A DNA stretch of 64,000 nucleotides from Legionellaceae bacterium. GTDB lineage: Bacteria; Pseudomonadota; Gammaproteobacteria; Legionellales; Legionellaceae. This document shows positions 28,601 through 37,635 of this stretch, piece after piece. A model generated the notes under the pieces. That model ran no database searches. It was not told the DNA's origin and saw nothing but the letters and a program-made list of their open reading frames with translations. The stretch lies in assembly GCA_020831865.1 (NCBI GenBank), contig JAFIFT010000021.1:18063-82062 (forward strand), in the 5' to 3' direction. Within the stretch, counting starts at the first letter, position 1; the number at the start of each line of letters is the position of its first letter. The translations under genes and the position numbers were made by a program.

Positions 28601-31600
28601 AAAGCCCTTTTTATGTAAATACAGACTTAGTAAACTGGCGCAGTAAGAAAAAAAATCGTTACGCTGCGGTCAGTGCTTTTGGCATGGGTGGGACCAATGC
28701 TCATGTTATTATTGGGGAGCATCGCCCCCCCCCTGCCAAGATCAATGATACGGAAATACATATTATGCCCGTATCTGCCAAAACCCTGCCCTCACTGGAA
28801 CACAATAAAGAGCGGCTGTTGCATTTTTTAAAGTCAGGCAAAAACGAGGTAAGCCCCTCCTACCTCAATGATGTTTCCTATACCTTACAACAAGGACGAA
28901 AAGCGTTTAAATACCGGACCTTTGGCATAGGGAGAACCCTGGATGAGTGTGAGCAGGACATCCAGCAACGCGAGATTACCGACTCCATTGATGCCCGCTT
29001 TTCCGAGTTAATCTTTATGTTCCCGGGACAAGGCATGCAGTATTATGGCATGGGGGCACAACTGAAAAATAAAAACTCCCTGTTTTCACAAACCGTTGAG
29101 CAATGCGTTCAATTGGCCAATCCCTATTTAAATACAAACCTTTGGGATCTGATTACCGATCCGAAAAACCCCGCGCTCCATCAAACGCAATATGCGCAAC
29201 CCGCTCTGTTTATTATGGAGTATGCCCTTGCCAAACTCCTCATTCATTATCGCTTAACGCCCGCCGCCTACATTGGTCATAGTATCGGTGAATATGTGGC
29301 GGCCTGCCTGTCAGGTGTGTTTAGTCTGGAAGATGCCATTGCCCTGGTTTGCCAACGCGGCATGCTGATGTCGAGTGCGTCACCAGGTGCCATGCTAAGC
29401 ATCGAATGCACCCGTGATGAGTTTCTGGCACTCCAGAAAACGCATGATGTTGATTTAGCCCTGCATAATGGATTTAACCGATGTGTCGCGGCAGGTTCCT
29501 TTGCCGAGATAGACAAACTGAAACAGTTTCTACAGCAAAAAGCGAAAAAAGCGCACAAGCTCAACGTTAGCCACGCCTTTCATAGTCGCTTGATGAACAC
29601 GATTGAAGCCCAGTTTATTGAACTCTTTGATAACATCACGCTACACCCACCCCATACCCCATATATCTCCAATGTTACCGGGAATTGGATATCCAGCTCC
29701 GAAGCGATGGATCCGCAATATTGGTTCCAGCACCTCAGGCAAACGGTTCAGTTATACCAGGGCTTTGAAAATATCCTCAAAGACAAACAACCTTTTTTGG
29801 TGGAAATCGGTCCCGGCAACAGTATGAGTGTACTGCTCCGTCAGTGCGCACGACATTTGGGAAAAACACCGATAACCCTCAGTACACTGCCTGGCCAACC
29901 ATCGACAAAGGATGAGTGGTATAGCGTGCTAGACGCAATAGGTACGCTTTGGCAGCATGGATGCCATATCGAATGGTCAAAACTGCATGGACAGCAGCAG
30001 GGCCGACTGATTTCCCTGCCAACCTATGCTTTTGATAAGCAGCGATATTGGCTTGAGCCCGATTGCGAAGCTGATGCCCTGCTGCCCGCCCAAACCTCCT
30101 TATACCATGCGGTCTGGTATAGAGAAAATCAGAGTTGCAGGGATTTTGACATCCCGGATAAAGAGGAATGTTGCTGGATTATTTTTAAAACCACTGATCA
30201 GGGTATTAGCGAACAAATACAATTTGAATTAGGCGATCATCAAATCCAACCCATTATCGTAGAACATGGTGCGGCCTTTCAACACACAAACAACCATCAC
30301 TATCTCATCAATTTTGCAGACAAAGAACATTACAAAACCCTGTTGCAGGCGATTAAAGGGGATTATAAAAAAGTCTACATTCTCCATACCGCGTCGCTTC
30401 ACTCAGATACCGATGGCACTGATATCGCAGATCTTGATTTTAGTTTTTACAGCGGCCTGTACCTCACCCAATCCTATTATCAAACCTTTGGTGATAGCAT
30501 CCCCTTACACCTGTTTTTTTTCACCAGCGGGACGCAACGTATTTTCGGTACGGAAAACATGATGCCACTAAACGCCAGCCTGCTCGGAATAGCCCTGGTC
30601 ATAGGCGAAGAGCATGCCAATTATCACTGCCTTGTTGTCGATATCGAAGACCATGCCGCTTTTCCTGCTCCTATCCTGCCCGCACTTTACCACTATAATG
30701 CACAGCAGCAGGGTAAAACACAAACCCAGCGTGTCTTGGCCTACCGACAAAACCATTTCTGGCGTAAAGACTTCATCCCATTGACGATGACCTCAGAAAA
30801 AACAAAATTACGCCACCAGGGCGTGTATTTGTTCTCTGGTGGTACAGGCGGCATAGCGCTGAGTCTTTGTCACTCGATAGCCAAAGAAGTGCAATCGCCT
30901 GTGTGTATTCTCGTTTCCCGAAATGCAACTGAGTTTGCAAAGCACTATCATCAGTGGTTGCAGGATGAGACGCATCCGAAATTCACCCATGCAAAACTGT
31001 TAAAAAAGGTTTTGGATCTAGGCGCGACTGTTGATTTTTATGATGCCGATATCGGAGCACCGGATTCGCTCCATCCCGTTATCGAAACGATATTAAAAAA
31101 ATATCCCACCATTAACGGGCTGATTCATACGGCAGGTTTGCCCGGTGGCGGCTTGCTTCAACTCAAACAAAATGATGACATATCTAAAGTATTTCAAGCA
31201 AAAGTTCAAGGCACTATTAATCTGGCACGTGCCCTCAAACCGGTAAAAACAAACTTTGTGCTGTTGTGTTCTTCTATCGTGAGTATTGTTGGAGAACCAG
31301 GCCAATCCGATTACACCGCAGCAAATGCTTGTCTCGATGCATTTGCGGAAAGTAATCTGTTTAATAGTGAGTCCACGATGAGTGTCTGCTGGAACACTTG
31401 GCGTGATATTGGCATGGCCTGGCAGAAGGGACATGATGATATGGGCTACTTTGAGAGAGGAAACGATATCAGCCCGGAGACAGGACAACAAAAATTTTTA
31501 GAGGTATTAAAACAACATCATGCCCAAGTCATTGTCTCGAACAAACCCATTGATAAACTCAACCGCGCCATCCATCAAAAGAGCGTCCCCCCCCGTTTTA

Positions 31601-32592
31601 ATAAAACGAATGTATCACGCTCTACACTCAATTTAAGCAGCCAGGCGTCACCACCAAAAGACGAGTTTGAAAAAGAAATCGTCACTGTATGGCAAGTCGA
31701 ACTCGGAATTGACGACATTGGCCGACATGATAATTTTTTTGACTTAGGAGGGCATTCCTTAAAAGCATTAGCGATAATAGAAAAATTAAATCGAAAATTT
31801 AACAGTACCATCAGTATTAACCATACCTATGAAGCACCAACCCCAGCCTCTCTCGCGACATTAATACGCAGGTCCCTGGCAACACCAAATAAATCCGAGA
31901 TCGTGGTCAACCTGAAGAAAACCGACAGCGCAGTATCCAATGTGTTTCTTTGTCATCCTATTAGTGGCATGCTGCAATGCTTTGAGCATCTTGTACCACA
32001 TTTCCCGGATCATATTGCGGTATATGGCTTACAAGACCCCAGCATTAGTAAGGATACGCTTATTTTTGACAATATCCACGATATGGCCAAAGCCTATCAG
32101 CACGCCATACAATCCATTCAGCCACATGGCCCCTATCATTTCGTAGGCTATTCCTTTGGTGGCTCGGTATTATATGAAGTGGCACATTTGCTCATGGAGC
32201 AAAGAGAAAAAATAGACACTCTTATTCTGATTGATAGCTGGGCAACCTTACCTAATGTTTTTGACGAAAAAGAAACATTTCATAGCCTGTTTCAGGATTA
32301 TCAATCTTATTTATCGGAAAGATTGATCACACAGGCCTGGCAGCGCGTACAAATGCTTAAAAATTACCACCCTACTAATTTAGCGCAACCATTGATATTA
32401 TTGAAGGCAAACAAACTATTGGATTTTTATAAAGAAGTCGAGAATCCTACCAATGGATGGAATCGTGTCAATTCCGGTGCGATCTCTGTTTGGGAGGTCG
32501 ATGGCGATCATGAGACCATGCTCAATAAAGTAAACAGTCAAACGATAGGCTTCAAGCTCTTGGAAATCCTTAACATCAATAGAATAGAGTAG
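25621..32592 (+). CDS. Hybrid NRPS-PKS megasynthase A-T-KS-AT-KR-ACP-TE
   Basis: 2,323-residue complete assembly line, GTG start. Adenylation domain (about 10-510: YTSGTTGRPKG, NGYGPTEATCY, YKTGDK, GKVDKKKL), carrier protein (DLGANS, S557), ketosynthase with full triad C779 (NTACSTG), H915 (EAHGTAT), H955 (GNIGH); acyltransferase with S1221 (GHSIGE) and HAFH (1318-1321), which predicts malonyl-CoA; ketoreductase with GGTGGIA, S1885, Y1898, N1902; ACP S2046 (LGGHS); type I thioesterase S2178 (GYSFGG), D2205, H2297. No condensation, dehydratase or enoylreductase domain. Expected product: one amino acid extended by C2 and reduced, a 4-amino-3-hydroxy (statine-like) acid released by the thioesterase. 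Selectivity residues read by eye (D-G-F-F-M-G-G-C-Y-K) match no code I know. The required phosphopantetheinyl transferase is not in this window. A kinase gene follows after 8 bases. Confidence 0.93.
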   Translation: MDKNKYLSSSVAQVFEQQVKKNPNAIAVEEQHKSLSYASLNASANRLAAWLQKRGIQHGDIVAVLLEPGIDFISMILAIIKTGASYLPIDAAAPPNRQKTILEESRPAALIGSHLLPWLETPTAQFLNKNIHLESIAYSSHNPQVIITPDSAFYTMYTSGTTGRPKGIVVPHQAILNLMKIENTVQLKPGDRSSQTCSLAFDGSSFEIWSALLNGATMVIVDQEERINPEKFASFLRQKEINFSFLPTSFFHHLIHISPEILNPLSSIMVGGEALRADLVVALLEYRNSINHPLRLINGYGPTEATCYVTRNILTEKDAHLSHDALTNIGEPVKNAKAYILNADHQLDDEGELYVSGVNLALGYYKSPELNQKTFVDNPYSEESLFQKMYKTGDKVRRLDDGKLFYLGRLDEQVKIGGFRIYLNEIEECLVSHPMIHLAAVSVETNESQHKLLTAYLIANQENQSIHAEEIREYLSHKLPPYMLPVKYVLLESFPLTSIGKVDKKKLNEVPHIDLTCHIDTIEEYEIEKSIKTIWCRLLGVASIDVNKNIFDLGANSLLLAEATNQINQALKTQIKISDVLAYPTTRKLSDFIEGHTTISGRGAPQEKVLNRKLAVVGLSCRFPGADSVEEFWNNLCTGQHSITRFDQEALQTRPTADNDVPCRGILKDIESFDAHFFGFNPADATITDPQQRLFLECSWEALESAGIVPDDNQPTSISVFSGMLESSYLKSHLLKNNWFVQHVDAFHQRLATSTEVMATQLSYRLNLTGRSINTNTACSTGLVTIIQACEDLMNGACDVAIAGAASIAVPQAQGYPYHKGSITSPDGVCRPFSSEANGTVFSNGVGVVVLKRLEDAKRDQNPIYAVIEGYGMNNDGSDKLGYTAPSVSGQSQCIISAIEASGVAAEDIEYVEAHGTATALGDVIEIESLTKAYRAFTNEKNYCAIGSVKGNIGHLDIAAGMAGFIKAVLCTYHHQIPPTLHFNEANPDLNLDKSPFYVNTDLVNWRSKKKNRYAAVSAFGMGGTNAHVIIGEHRPPPAKINDTEIHIMPVSAKTLPSLEHNKERLLHFLKSGKNEVSPSYLNDVSYTLQQGRKAFKYRTFGIGRTLDECEQDIQQREITDSIDARFSELIFMFPGQGMQYYGMGAQLKNKNSLFSQTVEQCVQLANPYLNTNLWDLITDPKNPALHQTQYAQPALFIMEYALAKLLIHYRLTPAAYIGHSIGEYVAACLSGVFSLEDAIALVCQRGMLMSSASPGAMLSIECTRDEFLALQKTHDVDLALHNGFNRCVAAGSFAEIDKLKQFLQQKAKKAHKLNVSHAFHSRLMNTIEAQFIELFDNITLHPPHTPYISNVTGNWISSSEAMDPQYWFQHLRQTVQLYQGFENILKDKQPFLVEIGPGNSMSVLLRQCARHLGKTPITLSTLPGQPSTKDEWYSVLDAIGTLWQHGCHIEWSKLHGQQQGRLISLPTYAFDKQRYWLEPDCEADALLPAQTSLYHAVWYRENQSCRDFDIPDKEECCWIIFKTTDQGISEQIQFELGDHQIQPIIVEHGAAFQHTNNHHYLINFADKEHYKTLLQAIKGDYKKVYILHTASLHSDTDGTDIADLDFSFYSGLYLTQSYYQTFGDSIPLHLFFFTSGTQRIFGTENMMPLNASLLGIALVIGEEHANYHCLVVDIEDHAAFPAPILPALYHYNAQQQGKTQTQRVLAYRQNHFWRKDFIPLTMTSEKTKLRHQGVYLFSGGTGGIALSLCHSIAKEVQSPVCILVSRNATEFAKHYHQWLQDETHPKFTHAKLLKKVLDLGATVDFYDADIGAPDSLHPVIETILKKYPTINGLIHTAGLPGGGLLQLKQNDDISKVFQAKVQGTINLARALKPVKTNFVLLCSSIVSIVGEPGQSDYTAANACLDAFAESNLFNSESTMSVCWNTWRDIGMAWQKGHDDMGYFERGNDISPETGQQKFLEVLKQHHAQVIVSNKPIDKLNRAIHQKSVPPRFNKTNVSRSTLNLSSQASPPKDEFEKEIVTVWQVELGIDDIGRHDNFFDLGGHSLKALAIIEKLNRKFNSTISINHTYEAPTPASLATLIRRSLATPNKSEIVVNLKKTDSAVSNVFLCHPISGMLQCFEHLVPHFPDHIAVYGLQDPSISKDTLIFDNIHDMAKAYQHAIQSIQPHGPYHFVGYSFGGSVLYEVAHLLMEQREKIDTLILIDSWATLPNVFDEKETFHSLFQDYQSYLSERLITQAWQRVQMLKNYHPTNLAQPLILLKANKLLDFYKEVENPTNGWNRVNSGAISVWEVDGDHETMLNKVNSQTIGFKLLEILNINRIE

Positions 32593-32600
32593 ATCACTAA

Positions 32601-35039
32601 ATGGGCGATATATCACACTTTACCCGCGCCGAGCTTCAGGGGATCATTAAAATCTGTAATAAGATGGGGGATATCGTTTTTTTACTGGATGCACATTTAC
32701 ACATCATCGAACACGGAGATGCCGCCTATGACTTTCTTCATCTTCCCCAGTCCAACCCCATCATACAGCAGGCGTTGCCTGAACTTTTAAACTCACGACA
32801 CATTGCTCAAATAATAGACTTACAAGGCAATTGTTTAAATAGCGATACCATTACAACTACGGATAAAATGTGGGGTTGGTCCAGTTACCCCATCACGACC
32901 GATGGTAGCTCGAAGCAGTATACTTTGTTAATTGGAAAACTCATAAAGCAAGATCCCCGGGTCAATAAAACCATTCAAAATTTTGCCTTTAATTTTACAG
33001 GTCATGAATATGATGCCAGCATCTCTGATGCCGAATATATTAAAGAAATGGAGCATTACCTTACCAGCATTATCAATAAAATCCCCTGCATTATTTACTG
33101 GAAAAATAAGGCGCTACAATACGTAGGCTGCAATGACATGGCAAGAACGTTTGTTGACATCCCCTCTCGCGATGCCATCATTGGTATGACAGATTATGAA
33201 CTTTTCGATGACCAGGCACTGGCTGACAGTTATCGTAAGGATGATGCACAGGTCTTAAAAACAGGTATTCCTATCTTAAATCAAAAAAGCCGTTTAATCA
33301 CCCGGGATGGAAGAACCCTGCATACTCTGGTCAGCAAAGCCCCTATCAAAAGAATATCAGGAGACATCGCTGGTGTTGTTGGGATTACCGTAGATGTGAC
33401 CGAGCAAGTTGAGCTCTCTGAAAAATTACAAATTGCCAAGGAAAAGGTAGAAGTAGCCAGTCGTGCCAAATCTGAATTTATCGCCAATATGAGCCACGAT
33501 ATCAGAACGCCCCTATCCGGCATTATTGGTATCGCCAGTATTTTAGAAGACGAAGCTCCGGATGAGAGCATCAAAGAATATGCCCATATGCTAAATATTA
33601 GCGGGGAGCAGTTGCTGTCTTTATTAAATAGTGTGCTTGAGCTGGTTTCAACCGGCTCATTAGGGAAGAAAAAACTTAATCTCAACCCCTTTAGCATTAA
33701 AGAACTTCTCAACAATATATTGGAATTGGAACGCCCCTCTTTAACGCTAAAAGATATTGCTTTTAAAATAGATATCGGAGCAAAGGTGCCTGATATTGTG
33801 ATATCCGATAAAGAAAAGATTTACCGAATTTTATTAAACCTTCTATCAAATGCCATTAAATTTACGCACGATGGCAGTATCAGTATTACCGTCAACCTGG
33901 TTGAAGCAAAAGAGAATGATATCAAACTGTGTTTTAAAGTCATTGATACCGGTATTGGCATTGCCAAAGACGATATCCACAAGGTTTTTGACCAGTTTTA
34001 TCGTACCACGTCATCCTATGAGGGCAACTTCGATGGCTATGGTGTTGGGTTGCATATCGCTCGTGAATATCTTGACCGGCTTAACGGTAACATTGAGATT
34101 GAGAGTGAAGTCGGTGTTGGTACCGCTATTTCTTTAACGATCCCCATGAAACAGGCCGCGCTGTCCCAACCCATTGAAAGTGAGCTTGAAACCGTCTCCC
34201 CACGAAAAGATTCCAATATTGAAATTAAAACCAACCCCCAAGATGAAGACGCCTTTGTTTTGCTGGTTGAGGATAATTTTATTGCCAGAAAAACCGCAAC
34301 CAATATTTTGACCAAAGCCGGTTGTCGTGTCATGCAGGCAGATACATCGGCTAAAGCCTTTGAATTATGCCAGAACCATCGTTTTGATTTCATATTATCT
34401 GATATTGGTCTGCCAGATTACTCTGGTCTTTTGCTGGCTCAACAGATTCGTATCTATGAGGAGGAAAATAACCTGGAACAGACTCCCATCATTGGTCTCT
34501 CCGCCCATACACAAAGTGAAACGATCGCCGATGCCAAGGCATCCGGCATGCTTGATTTGGCTGAAAAACCCCTTAAAACCAGATTAATTGAAAAATTAAT
34601 TTATAAGTTTGGCCATTCCAAAACCAAATCTTCACCCTCCCCTGCTTCCGCTCAAAAAACCCCAACGCCAGAACAGGATGGGACATCCCAACAACCACTC
34701 TTTGATGCAGAACAAGCACTGGCTCAACTTGGCGACAGGCGAATTCTAAAGGAGCTTTTAGAGCACGTTGTCAAGGAAAGTATCGACACGGATATGGAAC
34801 ATATTGATGCGCACTATCACAGCAAGGATTGGGCAGCCTTCAAAAAGGCCATCCATAAATTTAAAAGTAACTGTCTCTACTGCGCGACCCCACAATTGCT
34901 TACTCTCACTCAAACACTTGAACATATGGCCGCGAACCCGGAAACAGAAAAAATCAGCTCCGTTTATGATGACTTTAAGCGAAGCTGTAGGGCTACAAAA
35001 AGGCATATCGAACAGTGGCTTGAGGAAAATAATAGGTAA
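32601..35039 (+). CDS. Hybrid histidine kinase (PAS-HK-REC-HPt) following the NRPS-PKS
   Basis: 812 residues: N-terminal PAS-like region (1-110), second PAS (about 150-270), dimerisation box NMSHDIRTPLSG with H299, ATPase (NLLSNAIKFT, DTGIGI, YGVGLHI), receiver with D601 (LSDIGLPDYSG) and an HPt domain with H752 (IHKFKSN). A full phosphorelay sits in one soluble protein with no membrane helix, so the signal is cytoplasmic. It starts 8 bases after the NRPS-PKS stop and must be co-transcribed; it may sense the product or a linked state. From the kinase box onward it is strikingly similar to the protein at 54527-56554. No output regulator is adjacent. Confidence 0.9.
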   Translation: MGDISHFTRAELQGIIKICNKMGDIVFLLDAHLHIIEHGDAAYDFLHLPQSNPIIQQALPELLNSRHIAQIIDLQGNCLNSDTITTTDKMWGWSSYPITTDGSSKQYTLLIGKLIKQDPRVNKTIQNFAFNFTGHEYDASISDAEYIKEMEHYLTSIINKIPCIIYWKNKALQYVGCNDMARTFVDIPSRDAIIGMTDYELFDDQALADSYRKDDAQVLKTGIPILNQKSRLITRDGRTLHTLVSKAPIKRISGDIAGVVGITVDVTEQVELSEKLQIAKEKVEVASRAKSEFIANMSHDIRTPLSGIIGIASILEDEAPDESIKEYAHMLNISGEQLLSLLNSVLELVSTGSLGKKKLNLNPFSIKELLNNILELERPSLTLKDIAFKIDIGAKVPDIVISDKEKIYRILLNLLSNAIKFTHDGSISITVNLVEAKENDIKLCFKVIDTGIGIAKDDIHKVFDQFYRTTSSYEGNFDGYGVGLHIAREYLDRLNGNIEIESEVGVGTAISLTIPMKQAALSQPIESELETVSPRKDSNIEIKTNPQDEDAFVLLVEDNFIARKTATNILTKAGCRVMQADTSAKAFELCQNHRFDFILSDIGLPDYSGLLLAQQIRIYEEENNLEQTPIIGLSAHTQSETIADAKASGMLDLAEKPLKTRLIEKLIYKFGHSKTKSSPSPASAQKTPTPEQDGTSQQPLFDAEQALAQLGDRRILKELLEHVVKESIDTDMEHIDAHYHSKDWAAFKKAIHKFKSNCLYCATPQLLTLTQTLEHMAANPETEKISSVYDDFKRSCRATKRHIEQWLEENNR

Positions 35040-35093
35040 AAAAGCCAGTGCAAAATCAAGTATTCAAATAGTGAAACTCCTTACACACCACCG

Positions 35094-35504
35094 TCACGAT
35101 GGATCCTGTAAGAACGGCTTTTTTCTCAATCGCTTGCGTTGACCCAATCTCGATTTGTCATCCAACGTTTTTTGCCGGGAGCGCCTTGAGCGTCGTTTCT
35201 TCTGGCGCTTTATCTTTTCCATTGCTTGTTGCGCTTTAGATTTTTCGTCACTCTGTGCGGTGTGTAATTTCTCACAAAGCCGCTCTCTGGCAAAGTAGCG
35301 GTTATCTTCGCGGCTCCTGGATTCCTGACATTTGATTTCCACGCCAGATGGTTGATGTTTCAAGTAGACTGTTGATGCTGTTTTATGCAACTTTTGACCG
35401 CCCCTGCCACTGCCCACGATAAATTTTTCAACGAGCTCCGCTTCGTGGATGTGCAGTTTTTCCATCTTTTCGGCCAATTTGTTCCACTTGTCTTTACTAA
35501 TCAT
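35094..35504 (-). CDS. Peptide chain release factor-like protein (GGQ domain)
   Basis: 136 residues: a class I release factor catalytic domain with GSGRGGQKLHKT (GGQ near residues 55-57), followed by a long, very basic tail (KRQKKRRSRRSRQK and onward). It lacks the codon-recognition domains, so it should free peptides from stalled ribosomes in the manner of ArfB or C12orf65-type factors. The N-terminus differs from E. coli ArfB, so I give no symbol. Convergent with the kinase gene, 54 bases apart. Confidence 0.8.
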   Translation of the reverse strand: MISKDKWNKLAEKMEKLHIHEAELVEKFIVGSGRGGQKLHKTASTVYLKHQPSGVEIKCQESRSREDNRYFARERLCEKLHTAQSDEKSKAQQAMEKIKRQKKRRSRRSRQKTLDDKSRLGQRKRLRKKPFLQDPS

Positions 35505-35716
35505 ATCATTTCAGTCGTTAGCTCATATGCGTTACCCATTCGATAGCATGGGCATGACGTCCAAACCGTCCCAGACCGTCTCACAACCACGGGAGGCATC
35601 AAACCTCTTCAGTGGTAATTTTGGCGCATCCCCGGGAGTCACTCGCGCACAGTGTAGACTCATGATAACGCATAATCTATACTCATGATATTATGATCGT
35701 TTTTCTATGATAGCCC

Positions 35717-36661
35717 ATGCTAATTAATTGCAGACACAATGAGCTTCAAGCCTTGCGGGTGACGGGTCGGGTTTTCCTGCTTTTTCTGATCTATACCCTT
35801 AGTCTTGGGGTTATTGAGCATTATTATTTCGAGTTATTTCATCCCAATACCGCGACCATGATGGTGTTTGGTTCCGGTGTTGGCATTTTTTTGGCATTTC
35901 GAATTAACTGCGGCTATAACCGTTGGTGGGAAGCGCGGATCATCTGGGGAAACCTGATTAATGAAGCGCGGAATTTTGGCTGTCAGGTCAGCGCCGCATT
36001 GACCAACCACCCCTTCACCCAAATGAGCGCAGAAGAAAAACAGTTTCAAAAAGAAATTATTTATAATTTTATAGGCTATGTTAATGCCCTCAGATTGCAT
36101 CTTCGCCGCCAATCGCCATTAGACTGGGATCACGAGCTATGGACACGCACAATCAATGGCATGACGTTTTTTTCCGAAGAAGAATGTCAGCGAATGCAAC
36201 AAAAAACAAACAAACCGCTGCATATCCTGAGCTTGATCAATCATAAAGTATCCGCTTTTTTTACCAAGGAACCCGACCGGGAATTACGCTATCTGCATTT
36301 TATGCAACTCCTATCAACTTTTCACACTATTCAAGGCATGTCTGAGCGTATAAAAAATACGGTTTTTCCGTGGGGCTATGCCTATTATACCTATCGCCTG
36401 GTTTGGCTGTTTGCCTTTTTACTTCCCCTGGGTTTGGTTCGTGGTCTTGAATGGGCCAACATCATGATATGTGCCATTATCTCTACCGTTTTCGTAACCA
36501 TAGAACAAGTTGGCAGGAACCTGGATAACCCCTTCGAGCATTCATTTAATGACACCCCAATCAGTGCATTATGCCGCACGATTGAAATAGATTTATTACA
36601 GCAACTCAACGAACCGAATGTGCCAGAACCCCTGCAACCGCAAAAGGGTATTCTCTTTTAA
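35717..36661 (+). CDS. Bestrophin-like membrane protein (UPF0187/YneE family)
   Basis: 314-residue probable anion channel of the bestrophin family: two N-terminal membrane helices, then FRINCGYNRWWEARIIWGNL (about 55-75), the family signature, and a second membrane pair near 220-255 followed by DNPFEHSFNDTPIS, as in bacterial bestrophins. Bacterial members form pentameric channels in the inner membrane. It stands alone. Confidence 0.85.
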   Translation: MLINCRHNELQALRVTGRVFLLFLIYTLSLGVIEHYYFELFHPNTATMMVFGSGVGIFLAFRINCGYNRWWEARIIWGNLINEARNFGCQVSAALTNHPFTQMSAEEKQFQKEIIYNFIGYVNALRLHLRRQSPLDWDHELWTRTINGMTFFSEEECQRMQQKTNKPLHILSLINHKVSAFFTKEPDRELRYLHFMQLLSTFHTIQGMSERIKNTVFPWGYAYYTYRLVWLFAFLLPLGLVRGLEWANIMICAIISTVFVTIEQVGRNLDNPFEHSFNDTPISALCRTIEIDLLQQLNEPNVPEPLQPQKGILF

Positions 36662-36823
36662 GCCCGGCTCACGCTCACGGACGTAAACGCGCTATATTTC
36701 TCGCCCCAAAATAAAGGCTAGAACATGAGCATGGTATGATGGGGATGGAGCACTGGTATCACCGTCTGGTTACACAATTGACTATTTAAAAGAACGCCCT
36801 CTTGCAAAATCGGAGCAACTGTC

Positions 36824-37366
36824 GTGAATAACACAATATCCTGGCTTGTTCATTTCACAGCCTATTATCTATCATGGATAGGTTGTCTTTATTTTGCCAG
36901 CCTGGATCACCCCTATTTAAGCGCACTTTTTATTGTGGCTCTACTTATGCTTCAGATTATATGGCAAATGCGCCATGGCTTTTCCTGGAAAGCCGCATTT
37001 TGCTATGGCATGATGCTTGCCGCTCTTGGTGCGATAACCGACAGTATTTGGATTTGGTTACATCTTATCTATTTTAAGGCAAATCCTTTTGATATGTATT
37101 TTGCACCGTTGTGGATCATAACGCTTTGGTTGAGCTTCGGCTTTAACCTCATTCTACTTTACTCAGCATATTTAAACCGCTATATGACTATAAGCGTCTT
37201 GACGTTATTCTCCATTCCTCTGGCATATTGGCTGGGTATTCGCATCGGTGCAGCCGAGTCGACAGGTTCTGCTTCTCTGTTGTATGTGGTGCTGGGCGTC
37301 AGCTGGGCCATCCTCATTCCGCTGAGTCTGTCGGTGTTTAATCGTTTCAGAAATACATTGACATGA
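36824..37366 (+). CDS. DUF2878 family inner-membrane protein
   Basis: 180 residues with about six membrane helices and the pattern I associate with DUF2878: GAITDSIWIWLHLIYF and FAPLWIITLWLSFGFNL in the middle. GTG start at 36824, with CGGAG eight bases upstream. Function unknown. Confidence 0.75.
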   Translation: MNNTISWLVHFTAYYLSWIGCLYFASLDHPYLSALFIVALLMLQIIWQMRHGFSWKAAFCYGMMLAALGAITDSIWIWLHLIYFKANPFDMYFAPLWIITLWLSFGFNLILLYSAYLNRYMTISVLTLFSIPLAYWLGIRIGAAESTGSASLLYVVLGVSWAILIPLSLSVFNRFRNTLT

Positions 37367-37541
37367 TGCATAGGAATCAGTCTGGCAATACATCAAACGT
37401 GTTTGATTTAGATAAGGAAGATCATGAGGTAACCTACCATATTTTAAAATTGACTCTATTTCAAAATATCTTTGTGATTTGCGCTTTTATCTTTCAGACA
37501 TTTAACTTGTAAGAAATATCTCAATCTAGCTTGATATTTTA

Positions 37542-37571
37542 ACTATATCAGCGAGTTTTTCGTCAGTCCTG
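37542..37571. repeat. 30-base repeat, copy 2, before the giant gene
   Basis: Same orientation as 8893-8922 with 3 differences in 30. It ends 65 bases before the giant gene's ATG, within a 270-base AT-rich intergenic stretch that has no gene. Confidence 0.6.
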
Positions 37572-37635
37572 TTAATATTGGAATAATGTAATTGTGCTAT
37601 TGTTTAAACAAGGATATACCATTATAGAGATACGT

